From: Ampelomyces quisqualis
Lineage: Eukaryota; Ascomycota; Dothideomycetes; Pleosporales; Phaeosphaeriaceae
Reading direction: 5' to 3'
Assembly (NCBI GenBank): GCA_018398575.1
Contig: JAGTXZ010000024.1
Location: 186,001 to 250,000 of the forward strand
Length of the DNA stretch: 64,000 nt
In this document: piece by piece, positions 1 through 11,114 of the stretch
How positions within the stretch are numbered: the stretch's first letter is position 1
How the letters are laid out: each line of letters starts with the position of its first letter
Notes under the pieces: model-generated
Told to the model about the DNA's origin: nothing
Databases searched by the model: none
The model's input: only the letters and a program-made list of their open reading frames with translations
Made by a program: the position numbers and the translations under genes

Positions 1-1140
1 AACCATGGCTGACGACTTGTACTTGATCCTCATGGCAGGACCTGCGAATCAGTGATCGCCGAATTTGAGCTCATTCGCCGCTTTCAGCGGAATTCTACGA
101 CTTCTTCGAGTGCGCTGACATGCATGACTTGATTGTGTGTCAAAGCAAAATCTCCGATATGCACAGTGCAGCCAGCCGACGACCGACAGATGTTGGTGGG
201 TATGAAGGCCACATTGCCTGCTACATGAGCCCTCGTAGCGCGCCTATTTGCAAACGGGTGAGGCTAGGACTTGCAATGTTGCTTTGCGGTATTTGCTACC
301 TCGTCCCCCGATCGTTTCTGGTCTAAGCCTCTCAAACTCATTCTCATTCTTGCGACTAGCCAGGAGTCTATTCAAAACAGTCCTTAGGCACGCACGAATA
401 ATGCACTCTGGCTCCACCCGCAAACCTCCTTCCCTTCACAACCAGGCTCCAATAAAACAACTACAACGCGATTTCCTCCGGCCTTGGCGCTCACTCGAAT
501 TCCACGTGCTTCGAGACTCTCAACACCATCGGGCACTTCGAAGATAGCGGTGTGTTCATTGGTTAGACATACTGGTCCAGGGGACCGCTTTGGGGCGAGT
601 ATCTCCCAAGCATCGGGCCAGGTGAGGGACCAAAGGCAAACTCGACGTGGCCAGAAGTGCTGGAACCGCATACCTATTCAGAAATATCGACCGATGATGA
701 AGTGTAGGGACAGCATGAATGGGGTACATGGGGTCGATGGAGACTTGACTGGGTGGGTGAGGATCATTTCTGGGAGCTTGGACAGCAGATACAGGACCTG
801 GAATCGAACGTTTTAGGACCGACCTGTCACTCTTGTCTCGATGACCACCATTCATTTATCAGAGAACAAGTTCTCCTTGAGCCTCGAGCGAAGTTCTGGC
901 ATGGATCACACCGTACGTTAGTTTTGGCCCTAACGCTTTGATTAGTCTAGCCTCCCAAGACGCGTCGCTGCAAAACCGGGCGCGACCAGCGCGTAAACAG
1001 GTTGATGACGTAGCGTGTCGTGCAACGATGCGTCAGCGAACCACGAACCGTGTATACATATCTACAGTAGTACCAGCCATTGTCAATTCACTTCATGAAC
1101 AGAGACACTATTTGAAAATCTCAGCGTCATCACTTGCACA
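1..1140. other. Left-edge region without a supported gene
   Basis: No reading frame here combines a credible start, splice signals and protein-like length. A 95-codon open frame on the minus strand (384-671) has a fairly protein-like composition, but no upstream exon could be joined to it, so it may be the tail of an unrecognised gene or chance. The last 100 bases are presumably the 5' flank of the gene that begins at 1141. Confidence 0.4.
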
Positions 1141-1646
1141 ATGTTTTCCACAAGGGCAATTCCTTTACGAGCTGTGGCCCGCGCATCGTGCCAGGTCCGA
1201 TGTCCAGCAACGAGGAGACTGTATGCGACGGACCAGCGCACCAGGGAGACGCTAAAGATCTCATCGCGATTGACCTGGTGAGTAGTCGACAGTCCACCAT
1301 AAGGTCACGTCCCAAACGAATCGCATTACCGACTCCCCCTAGGCTCACCACAACCGCCGCCATCGGCGCTGCAGCTGTCTACTACACCACCAGCTCCTCC
1401 TCTGCAGCCCCTGCCCCTCCTTCCCAACCCACCCAAACAGTGCAGGACAAATCCGCCTACAACAGGGACGATGTCCCCAAGCCCGTTGAAGACCGCCATG
1501 GCGATACCGTTGAAAAACATGGCATTGCGGCGCACAAGAACCAGAATAAAGTCCGCGAGGGCAAGTTCTCGGACAAGGAATTTGATAATCATGTGCAGAC
1601 GCACACGCCGGGGTCACCGGGAGGTGATTTCGAGAAAAGATCTTGA
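1141..1646 (+). CDS. Small predicted mitochondrial membrane protein (two exons)
   Basis: Exons 1141-1277 and 1343-1646, joined across a 65-nt intron (donor GTGAGT, acceptor CCCTAG), give 146 residues. The start is the ATG at 1141. The first ~45 residues are rich in Arg, Ala, Ser and Thr with almost no acidic residues (MFSTRAIPLRAVARAS...), typical of a mitochondrial presequence. The splice creates a Trp codon and runs directly into one short hydrophobic segment (LTTTAAIGAAAVYYTT, about residues 47-62), a likely single inner-membrane anchor. The remainder is hydrophilic and charged, with a low-complexity Ser/Ala/Pro linker. No domain family is recognised. Mitochondrial location is inferred from the presequence; the function is unknown. 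Confidence 0.7.
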
Positions 1647-3368
1647 AATTGACATGGAAGTTAGTCCGTAGGGAAGCGGAGTCGCAAGGACACTGGGCGG
1701 ACTGATAGCTACTTCTCTACTACGCTGGCTGGTTGTTTACCACGAAATTCCCATATTTAACCGCAAACAGTAGTATCACTGCAGGCATCGGGAATAGCTA
1801 CAGTATCAATTACCAAGGCTTCAGAGGAGACCAGCCGATGATAAGAACTAGACCCTCTCTTCCCCGTTGAGCCCTGTTACGACTAGAGATCGTGATCGCT
1901 TTGGTCGCCGGAGATGTCGGAAACCGGGCAGGTCCTGTTCGTCCCGCTGTGGGGCAAGTTATAGATAGAACAAGTTTAATTGTACTCCGTACTCTGTAAA
2001 CTATACTACTGTCCTATGTGGATATAGATAAATAGCGTACGGAGTACCTGTGTAAGCTTTCTATTGCCAAGCTCTTCCAATAGGCTAGCAGGGTGCGCGG
2101 GTACGGAGTACAGAGGTGCTTAACAAGATAAGGGGCCGGTGGTCCTAACGTAAGCTAAGAAACGCTAAGACTAGTAGCTCCCATGTTGTCCTAACAACGC
2201 CACAATTTTAAATTTGAAGAGGCAGATACAAAGTCTCCTACCTGGTATAACTGCTTCTACATTTAATGTTATACTCTTAGTTAGATTTTAGGTGTGTAGA
2301 GCGGCGAAGAGTGTACAAAAAGGGTCTAAGTACTAATGTTCTTTAGCTTTGGCAGTACTAAGACGCACAGACTAGTAGGTAGCATCTTATCTTGTTAAGC
2401 ACCTCCGTAGAACGTTGAGTAGAACGTTTACTTATACGGATCGTGCAAAGTAAACTTGTTATCTTTATAATTGTCCTACTTACAGGGCTTTATAAATGCG
2501 GAACTTGCCTGCAAAAGCAAGGAATTAGATTAGCTAAATCTCTTGCGACGCTCGCTCTTATTGCCCCACGTGCCGAGGCCGAGCCGTGGCACGTGGCCCG
2601 TAGGGCGCGTTTTAAGTCTTAGCAAGGAACATTAGACCTGCGCATCGCTAAAAGTACTAGAATACTACTCCGTAACGCGAGATCGAATAGAAAGCTGTCT
2701 GCTTGAACTGCGATTTTTGGTTTTGAGCTATCCGGCCGCCCGCCTAAAAGACTCCGGTTATCAAGGTGCGCAGGTACACAACTCAAAGGTAGTTTATACT
2801 ACATTTAGCCACAACGTCTTACAAAGTTTGTTTTTTTCAAGTCACGCAAGTCAAGATTTTTAGTTATACTCTTAACTATCCTTGTCTTAGTGAAGTGGTG
2901 ACCAAAGACGTGTTGTGATGTTCGGCGGGAGATAAGCCGAATCTGGGCATGAGGTGCACGAGCACAGTACCGTAAGGCAGGAGTTACCACCAATAGGAGA
3001 GCGCGTGCTTGTCTCCTTAACCTAGTAATTTACAAGATTGCGAGCACACAGACCTATATCTCCACCTACAATACGGAGTATACATGTCTGTCACCACAGT
3101 AGTGGTTGGTCGCACTTCGGCCGCTAGACTGGCACAAATTACAATGTCCTAACAATACTTAAAGACAGGTTTGGGACGCCTGCCCCTGAGACGGTGATCA
3201 CCTCAAGTTACCCAATTCATCAGCCCTCTCACCCCCCGATTCCTGCGTATTTACACTAAACAATTATTGAAGCAAAGGTACGGAGTAAGATTCTATTGTA
3301 TGCACCTGCAGTGGTTTATTTGAACATATTTAAAACTCACATTGTGATCTTAGTTGCTGCTCCCCCTT
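1647..3368. other. Gene-poor, AT-rich stretch with dispersed short repeats
   Basis: There is no supported gene. The stretch is rich in TpA-containing words such as CTAAG and TAGCTA, and carries six of the thirteen exact TACGGAGTA/TACTCCGTA nonamers found in the window (1983, 2038, 2102, 2666, 3072, 3279). It also contains a MITE-like inverted repeat (2114-2404). It resembles decayed mobile-element DNA; that reading is inference. Confidence 0.5.
2114..2404. mobile_element. MITE-like element with 19-bp perfect terminal inverted repeats
   Basis: The 19 bases at 2114-2132 (AGGTGCTTAACAAGATAAG) are repeated as an exact reverse complement at 2386-2404, 291 bp end to end. The interior has no coding capacity. 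A TACGGAGTA nonamer abuts the left end (2102-2110), and a partial match (CCGTAG) follows the right end. No clear target-site duplication is visible. Size, perfect termini and non-coding interior fit a miniature inverted-repeat transposable element; other genomic copies would be needed to prove it. Confidence 0.5.
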
Positions 3369-3893
3369 ATGTTGTTCAAAAACGCTGTTGCGCTCCTTTG
3401 CGCTCTAGCATCTCCCAGTCTTGCTGCTGCCAAGATCTCCTACCACGTTTTCGCCCGTTTCTACAACAACACTGAATATATCTCTGCACCAATTATAGAC
3501 AAGGGTTTTGATGTCGCCCACGGTGTCGACCATGGCTGCATCACCGAAGTTAAGAATGCTATCTCAGTCTCCTTCTCTCAAAGCGGCCTGCGGGAAAGGG
3601 CAGCTGGTCCGTACTGCTTGCAAGCGTTTCCGGAGGATTCGTGCAATGGTACCTACTTCAAACAGGAGTTTCGAAATGTTCTCCTCGATTGGGGGGCTTT
3701 TAACTTTGGGAGAGTACCTCTCGAAAAACCTCTGCAACACGCCGACTCGTTCTTGTGGCATGCTACTTCATGCGAGTAAGTCTATAATTCCGCCTTCCTT
3801 GTTTACCTCGTGCTTGGCAAGCATACCGCGATCGATCGTACGACTGACATACTCTACACTAGGAAAGTCACAACCCCGGACACTAAAGGATAG
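3369..3893 (+). CDS. Small secreted cysteine-containing protein, candidate effector
   Basis: Exons 3369-3775 and 3863-3893 give 145 residues; the 87-nt intron has donor GTAAGT and acceptor CACTAG. Without splicing, the frame stops at 3777-3779, one residue beyond the donor, giving 136 residues. The ATG at 3369 is preferred because it begins a clear signal peptide (MLFKNAVALLCALASPSLAAA). The mature part is about 120 residues with four cysteines, no transmembrane segment and an N-glycosylation-type NNT. A TATA-like ATATTTAAAA lies about 45 nt upstream. No family is recognised. Small size, secretion signal, cysteines and the repeat-rich, gene-poor setting match a candidate effector; activity is not shown. 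Confidence 0.65.
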
Positions 3894-4464
3894 CGATCCA
3901 GCGGCGATGAGACCCAAGCGCACCAGGACCACACGCGAATTCGATCCGGCAGCATGTCGTGAGTTGGAAGATGAGTGAGGAGTTCCCTACCAATGGACAG
4001 CGCTGGAAGGGATTGCGATGGCCATCCGTCGCGTCTGCCGTCAGACTGCAAAACCATTGGTCAGGACGAAGCTGAACATTCGCAGTGTCAGCAGACAACC
4101 ATAGCTGGAATGACCCGGACTTTTGACTAGAGCCGATTATACTTTGATCTGAACGTCCTCCAAACACAGGAATAGAGCATGCCGTGCCGTTCGCCCCTCT
4201 TGCAACGCTGCAGTCACTTGTCAAGCTCAATGTTTTGATAGCAAATGTTGACATGTTGACACCTGGCCGTCGTCAGTCATACCCGGTGGTGGACCCAGCG
4301 ACCGATGCATCGTCGCATCCAACTTACAATCCGACTCCAACAGCCGAAAGAACAACACAGTCGGCAATCATTGGCGAAAAAGCATACATTGAATTGCCAT
4401 GAGAACTATAAATTGAAACGAAATGAAGCAAAATCTCCAACACTTGCTCTTTGTGTACAAGCCA
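3894..4464. other. Intergenic region, no supported gene
   Basis: This lies between the secreted-protein gene and the 3' end of the minus-strand transporter gene. A 123-codon minus-strand frame (3883-4254) is open, but it lacks a signal peptide, recognisable motifs or a consistent upstream exon and was not accepted. Confidence 0.4.
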
Positions 4465-6040
4465 TCACTCCAACATTTTCTCGATGCCCTTCTCCACATC
4501 CTCACTATCCCTTCCCTCCATCTTTCTCTCGCCCCTAACTGCCACCAAATCCTCATCTGCCTCGGCATCAAACGCCCTGCCCCGATACTCGGGCCCCACA
4601 AACGTAAGCAAGATGACATAGGCATACACGCATCCCATAAAGATACAAATCACTAACCCGTACTTGTACCGCAGTGTCTTGCCCTTGGGCGGCAAAGGGA
4701 ACCTCTCCCCGATGGTAGCCTCGATGGTCGAACTCGCCGAGCTGACGAGATTACCTAGCTGATAACTCGTGCCGACGACGAATGTGCGGAACGCACCGGG
4801 GGAGAGTTCCATGAGGTGAATGGGTATGACGCCCCATGCGCCTTGGACGCAGAATTGTTGGAAGAAGGCGGCGGCGATGACGCCTTTGTTGGACACGAAG
4901 GTGTAGGGGTATAAGAGGGCGCCGCCGAGGATGCACATTGTGATTATGCTGAGGCGCCGGCCGAAGATGGAGGACGAGTAGCCCACGACTGTGCCGCCGC
5001 ACATGGCGCCGAGGTTGGCGACGACTTGGGTGACGGTGACGGCGTTGGGGGAGAAGGAGTACTGGTTTGTGAGCATGGTGGGGTAGAGGTCTTGGGAGCC
5101 GTGGGACATGAAGTTGAAGCCTGTCAAACTTGTGTTAGTCTAAAGTGTATGATTGGTGTGAGAGGACATGTGCTTACCGGCCATGAGCAAGACCATGTAG
5201 ATCAACAACAACCAGTGTCTCTTGAGGGCCACTTTTCCTTCTTCGACGAATACTTTGGCTGCGTTAGGTTCCTCTTCGCGAATGCGCTTGCGCTCGAGAT
5301 ATGCGTCTGTTTCGGGTAGACACAAGCGGAAAATAATAATCAGTACAGGTGGCCCAGCGCCAAACCAAAACAACGGTCGCCATCCGTGTCCAACAGTGTT
5401 CACGAATGCGCGTGCAAAGACCGTAGCGAGGAGATATCCAAATGCGTAGCCTTGCTGAAGCATACCAGATATGATACCTCGGGCAAGAGGTGGACAATCC
5501 TCAAGTGCTATTCAAGCGTAAGAATGTTAGCCACCAACCTTCAGATTGCCAGGACATAAGACGAAAAAGAGACCTACCAGTCGCCGCAGCATTCCCATAC
5601 AACCCCCCCATCGCAATCCCAAACAACGCCCGCACCCCAAGAAACTGCTCATACGTAGCACAAAACCCCGTGCCCAGCTCCAACACAATAAACAATACAT
5701 TGTTGATGACAAACGGCCACTTCCGCCCATACCTGTCCGCTGCTAATCCAAAGACAACACTCCCTACAGACCGCAACATGAGAACGAGAGTGATGCCCCA
5801 TGTAATATCTGCTTTAGTTTTGCCAAACGTGTCCGCCAAATCGGTGACAGTCAGCGAAACGGTGAAGAAATCAAATGCGTCCCACGACCATGCGAAGAAA
5901 GCGACGAGGAAGAAGAGCCATTGCTTCGTGTTGAGCATGCGCAGCAGCGTGATGGGATTGGGTACGCTATCGCGTGCGGGTTGAAGGGTAGTCAGACGTG
6001 TGGCGGCGTACTGGCCAGCGGGGATTTTGTTCGTCGCCAT
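4465..6040 (-). CDS. JEN1: MFS monocarboxylate (lactate/pyruvate) proton symporter, JEN1 family
   Basis: Plasma-membrane importer expected to bring in short monocarboxylates such as lactate or pyruvate with protons. Exons (5' to 3') 6040-5578, 5507-5178 and 5120-4465 give 482 residues; introns are 70 and 57 nt and phases agree. The start is the ATG at 6040, an in-frame ATGGCG. Diagnostic evidence is NFMSHGSQDLYPT at about residues 267-279, which fits the N-x-x-S/T-H-x-S/T-Q-D-x-x-x-T signature of the JEN lactate/pyruvate transporters. The frame also holds MFS loop motifs (ADRYGRKWP near the loop between helices 2 and 3) and about twelve hydrophobic segments. The C-terminus is hydrophilic and acidic (Glu/Asp/Arg-rich), a plausible cytosolic regulatory tail. 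Which acid is carried cannot be read from sequence. Confidence 0.88.
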
Positions 6041-6979
6041 GGCATCGATGCGCAAGGCAGAAGAAAGAGGAGGAAGATCTTACAGACAGGCCATGGCGGA
6101 TTTTCGACGCATGGGAAAGCCGACTCTTATATCCTGTGCCTGGTCGATTTACAGCCCGTCGCTCACCAGTTCATCCCGTCTCCATCCCATCTTTTACCCC
6201 AGCCCGATTACCCCGTGCCACTGATAGTATGGCGTCGCCACCATCCCCACCCACACTGCCGTCGTCCAATCGCGAAGTGTGGAGTAGACATGCTAGCAGC
6301 GTTCTAACAACACAAGCGTTCCTTGGCACAGAAAAAAAAGCTTTGTCAAGACCTTGGGCTCAAGGCTTGGTTACGTAGTGCGGATTCAGTGACGAGTACA
6401 GCACTACATACGTAAGGTGGTGAGGTACTGACGAGTACGGCACATGTGTCCTCAATCCCCGTACATGTTTCCTCACAACTCACCACACGACTTCGCGCCG
6501 CTCAAGTCCTACCAGCTCACTGACCAACCAAATGCCGACAACTGCCAGCCAAACTCGACAGTCGTTCATGCGTTGCCGTGCCCGCCCGGGTCCTTGTTTT
6601 CTAGTTTTGCGCCACACGTTTTGGGCGTGAGCAAGGCGTACTCCGTACTGAAGATAAGTAGTGGCTGGAGCCAGAGGGGGCTAGAACTGAGGGGTGAAAT
6701 GCCTCATCGGGAAGGTAGTCGTGCGTGTATTTCGGTGCGCTCAAGGAGCGAGAGACTGAGTGCGCGCGCCAGGCCATGCGATGGTATGAAAGCTGCAAAC
6801 ACGACGTTAAGAGTCGAAGCACAGAAAGGCATAATCGACATCGAGCCAAGCAAGACTTTTGTGATGAAATACAACACTGCGTGTTGTTTAGCACTTTTCC
6901 TCATCCCATTAGACATGATAACGCCAGATATGATGCGTCGCTAAAAACTCTCATACAAAGATCCACCGCTAGATAGCAC
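6041..6979. other. Intergenic region between two minus-strand transporter genes
   Basis: This holds the promoter side of the JEN1-like gene and the 3' flank of the sulfate-permease-like gene. One TACTCCGTA nonamer lies at 6639-6647. A 166-codon plus-strand frame is open here but has no protein-like features. Nothing else was seen. Confidence 0.4.
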
Positions 6980-9479
6980 TCAAGCCACACCACTAGACAC
7001 CCCTCTCGAGCTCCCTGCCTCGCTCGCCCACTCCTCTGTAAGTCGCTCAAGTTCCGTCATGCGCAGCGCTTCTTCCACGCTATGCACAAAATGCCTGGTA
7101 CCGCCACACATGTCGATAATCCCACTCTTCTCGAAGAGTTGATAGACTGGACTGTGCTCGTTGGGCACTCTGCAAAAAAAGACCCGCACGTCGCGCTTTC
7201 GATAGGAATCAATGATTTCGGCAAGGACTTGTGCACCTGCGCCGTCGAGCGATGTGACACCGTGCACGTCAAAGATGATGTTCTTGTTGTGTTCTGCACG
7301 GCGTAAGCGTGGAAGTGCAGGATGAGCTGCTCCCGTGCCGTGGTCTTCGAGACGGTGGAGACGAGTCTTGAGGTTACCCGTGTTGGCGAAGGTGAGTGGC
7401 TCAGGGATCTTGACGATGAGGCAGCCTTCGACAAACTCAACGGCCTCAGGATCATGCTCGGCGTTGATGAAGTGGTTAGTTGTGCCGGGGACGCGACCTA
7501 AGATTTGAATGCGCGGTCGGACAGAGTGGCGAATCAGGCGTAGAATGGAAAGGCCTATACCGACGCCAATGCCACGTTTTAGGTCCCAGATGATGGTGAT
7601 GAAAAAGATGAGACCCATGAGAATGAGCTCTGACCATCCGCGGATACGCCAGAAGAATTTAATATCGTGCGGCGCTTCTTCGACGAGCGAGTATGCGACT
7701 ACAGAAACCATGGCGCAAAGCACACCCTTAGGGAGGTAGTAGAAGTAGGGGAGCATGAACACGGTACAGAGTATCGTGATTATGGAAAGGAAGATGGAAC
7801 TCATTGGTGTGAGTCCACCAGTTGACGCGTTGACTTTGGAGCGGCCATAGCCCCCAAAAGCTGGGAGAGCCATGAAGAGACCGCCAGTGATGTTTGCTGT
7901 GCCGAGAGCAATCAACTCTCGGTTCGCGCTGATGGGTATAGTGACACCGTCTTTGTTGGGGTCACCACCACCCAGCGACTTTCCCGCAACCGAAGACTCG
8001 AAAAAGCCGAGTAACGCAATGATGAGAGCAGTGTTAATGGCGTCTGACGCGTATTTCAAATGCGACGTTTCGAATGGGAAGTGAATAGCAAAAATGCTCC
8101 CGCCGCTAGAGTTGACGTCGCCGAGGACAGCAAGACCTCTCTGATCGAGTCGAAATTGCCATGTGAATATGGCTGAGAGCACAACTACAAGGAAGCGGTC
8201 GGGTATATACGCAACAGAAGGATAGCGTGGCTGTAGTCGCTTCTTGAACTCCCTAAGGCGTGTTAGCCAAGTTCAGTCGGCTTAGGTTCCCAGCATACCT
8301 GAAGAACATGATGACGGCAAAGGCCGTGAATGACATGGCTGTCGTAAGACCATGAGCATGCCCTGCATTGCGGAAGAGGAAAACGACTTTATCAATGCAA
8401 CTTCCGTGAGATACTTGATCCGCAGCCAGCCCTGCGAGGCCCATCTCAGGAATGAGCTGATCGACGAAGATGACAACACCAATGGCGCTGATGAAGCCTC
8501 GCAGAAAAGGCCGGCTGAGCACGTTGTCCAAGAAGCCGAGCCTGAAGATGCCTGCTACCAAGATGAAAGCACCAGCCAAGCATGTCACGATGCCAGCAAT
8601 CTCGGCATTCCGGCGTCCGTCGTTGTCTCCGCTTGCGCCCTTCTTAATGTTTTCGCGCACGATCTCACCTACAAGGAGCGAGCCCGGCGCCTCTGGCCCT
8701 ACAATCATTTGCGGGCACGTACCCAGAACAGCGTATATCAGCGGGTTGAGAGCGAAGCTGTAGAGACCGTGTACTGGGGGAACGTGTGCGAGGTTCGAGG
8801 CATACGACAAGGCCATGGGGATGTAGAAGGAGGACATGGTGATGGCAGCGATGAGGTCGCCCTTCAAGTAGCGCCATTTATATTGTCGCGTCCAGTTGAG
8901 AATGGGGATGTAGTACTGGAGGTACCTGCCGTTGTTAGTACATGCCATGCTTTCAGCCTCGTCTGCGTACATGAAGCGCTGGTTTTTGACACCGTGGCGC
9001 TCGGCCAGCCATCTGGTGGTGTTCTTCTTGTGCCCGTTACCCTGGACTGCACCGCCCAACAGCGCCTGCGCAGCGTCGGGCACATGGCCCCCTGCTGTCT
9101 CTGAGATTCCAGGAAAGGCGCTCCCGAAACTGCTGTCCGAATGTATGCTTCCTGCAAAGCTGCCATAGTTTCGGTGTGCACCGGGACGGATCGGCGGCGA
9201 CCGGTCGTTGGGGCCGCTCTCCGAATTTTGTTGGTTGCGTAGCCTCGAGCGCACGGTGGAGTCCAAGTCGATCTCGATGATGGGGCCCTCTGCGTCGTAG
9301 TAGGGCTGGTGGCGCTTGCGCTCTTCCGGAGAGGTTGAGCGGTCCGAGGGGGCATGCGCCTGCCGCAGTTGACTTGGCGCGGCAGGAGCGTGGGCGTGTC
9401 TGGTGCTGCCCGTGGACGACTCGCGCGAGTGCGGCGCCCGCGACGGGCCATGGTCGGGGTTGGTTCTCTTCGGCGGCAT
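6980..9479 (-). CDS. SulP-family anion transporter (sulfate permease-like) with STAS domain
   Basis: Multispan anion carrier of the SulP/SLC26 type, probably for sulfate or a related anion. The coding sequence runs from the ATG at 9479 to 8299, then 8252-6980 after a 46-nt intron (donor GTATGC, acceptor CTTAG). This is 817 residues, or 802 if a further 45-nt in-frame intron (8926-8970) is removed. Domains: a Ser/Pro/Arg-rich cytosolic N-terminus (about 1-170), the transporter core with the SulP signature around IPMALSYASNLAHVPPVHGL (about 220-245), and a C-terminal STAS domain (about 600-770; IIFDVHGVTSLDGAGA). The extended N-terminus and core resemble the fungal YPR003C-like branch more than SUL1/SUL2 permeases; that is from memory, so the substrate is uncertain. 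The gene is divergent from LYS1. Confidence 0.85.
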
Positions 9480-9898
9480 GTTGGCTAGATGTGGAACTGG
9501 AAAGGTGGACGCCGTGTGTTAGCCGTACTTGGGCTGGCCGAGGCTGTTCTCGCGGCAGTATGGGTGCGAGGAGGGAGGATTTGTTGCGGCGTACATGACG
9601 TTCACCGTCACGGCGTGGAGCAGAGCAGGAGCGAGGATGCCTGACTACCTGCTCGTGTATCCGTAGCGTGCGGAGTACTCGGTCCTCCGTAGTATAGTTA
9701 GAATTCCTGGAGTCACGTGTGGGGGTGTTGAGATAACTACCATGAGCGCCCTCACACCGCCTCGGCAGAAAAAGCTGCCATTCGCTCAAGACTGCCCCAC
9801 ACTCCGGTCGCCGGTCGCAGCGCGTCCAGAGTGTCTGCCCCATACCCTCCAGCTGCCCTGTTGCCAATTGACTGCTTGCAACCCTCACATCACCCGCA
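9480..9898. promoter_or_regulatory. Shared divergent promoter of SulP transporter and LYS1
   Basis: The 419 bp separate the two start codons. It contains a composite site, GGAGTCACGTGT, at about 9709-9720. On the minus strand this reads TGACTC (Gcn4/CpcA core) overlapping a palindromic CACGTG E-box (bound in yeast by Cbf1, which acts in sulfur metabolism). That fits the two genes it separates, lysine synthesis and anion uptake, but binding is inference. Confidence 0.45.
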
Positions 9899-11114
9899 AT
9901 GTCCTTCCCCACTCTCCACGCCCGCGCCGAGGCCAAGCCGCTTGAGCACCGCTCAGCCCTCACCCCCGCCACCGCGAAGAAGCTGCTCGACGCCGGCTAC
10001 CCAGTGCTCGTCGAGCGCAGCCCCAAGGACCCCAACTATGCCCGCATCTTCCAGGACGACGAGTTTGCGCAGGCAGGCGCGACCCTGATCGAGGAAGGCG
10101 CATACAAGTCGGCGCCCAAGGACCGCATCATCATCGGGCTCAAGGAGCTGCCCGAGGACGACTTCCCTCTCGAGCACACGTTCGTCCACTTTGCGCATTG
10201 CTACAAGCAGCAGGGCGGGTGGGAGAAGGTGCTGGCCCGATTCCCCCGCGGCGGCGGAACGCTGTATGATCTCGAGTTCCTGCAAGACACAACCGGCAGG
10301 CGCGTTGCTGCGTTCGGCTACCACGCCGGCTTCGTGGGGGCTGCGCTTGCCATCAAGGTGTGACGAGTTGGGCAGGCGCGCCTTCTGAGATGGCTGACAA
10401 ACACCACAGACATGGGCTTGGCAACTCACCCACCCGAATGGCGAGCCCCTCCCTGGCGTCGAGACCTTCACCAACGGACGCGGATACTACAACAACGAGA
10501 GTGAGCTGATCGCCCAGCTCAAGGAAGACGTTGCTGCTGGCGAAAAGGTAGCAGGTCGCAAGCCGTCCAGCTTGGTTCTCGGTGCGCTCGGGCGCTGCGG
10601 CTCTGGCGCCGTCGACCTGCTCGAGAAGATTGGCTGCCCCGAGATCAAGAAGTGGGATCTGGCAGAGACCAAGGAGCGCGATGGCCCCTACCCCGAGATC
10701 ATCGGGTCGGATATCTTCGTCAACTGCATCTACCTCTCCAAGCCCATCCCACCCTTCGTCAGCAAGGAGAGCCTACAGACGCCTGGGCGCAAGCTGAGCG
10801 TCGTCTGCGATGTGAGCTGCGACACAACAAACCCTCACAACCCTATCCCCATTTATGACGTCAATACCACTTTCGACAAGCCCACCGTCGAGGTTTCGGT
10901 ACAAGGCAACGGTCCAAGGCTGTCCGTCATCTCCATCGACCACCTGCCGTCTGCACTACCACGAGAATCGTCAGAAGCTTTCAGCAATGCTCTGTTGCCA
11001 AGCTTAATGGCACTCAAGGACCGTGCGACAACACCTGTATGGCAAGGTGCGGAGAAGTTGTTCCAGGAAAAGGTGCAGACGCTCCCGGGCGGCGTTCCCA
11101 AGAAGGAAGTATAG
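9899..11114 (+). CDS. LYS1: Saccharopine dehydrogenase (NAD+, L-lysine-forming)
   Basis: Last enzyme of the fungal alpha-aminoadipate lysine pathway: it cleaves saccharopine with NAD+ to L-lysine and 2-oxoglutarate. Exons 9899-10357 and 10410-11114 (52-nt intron, phase 0) give 387 residues, close to the 373 of yeast Lys1. The N-terminus (HARAEAKPLEHRSALTPATAK) carries the alanine-dehydrogenase-like fold start with the substrate-contacting Arg. KELPEDDFPLEHTFVHFAHCYK carries the conserved active-site Lys and His region. GALGRCGSGAVDL (about residues 210-222) is the nucleotide-binding glycine loop, and VCDVSCD is typical of the family. The C-terminus (PKKEV) lacks a peroxisomal PTS1 tripeptide, unlike yeast Lys1. 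The second exon starts before any internal Met, so it is easily missed. Confidence 0.93.

Noticed and set aside
384..671. 95-codon minus-strand frame with fairly protein-like composition
   Set aside because: No credible start, splice partner or family; kept only as a note in the left-edge region.
3883..4254. 123-codon minus-strand frame opposite the 3' end of the secreted-protein gene
   Set aside because: An upstream ATG with a hydrophobic start (near 4390) could be spliced towards it, but the phases do not match and the spliced product stops early. No motif supports it.
6444..6944. 166-codon plus-strand frame between the two transporter genes
   Set aside because: No signal peptide, domain or splice support; composition looks like intergenic DNA.
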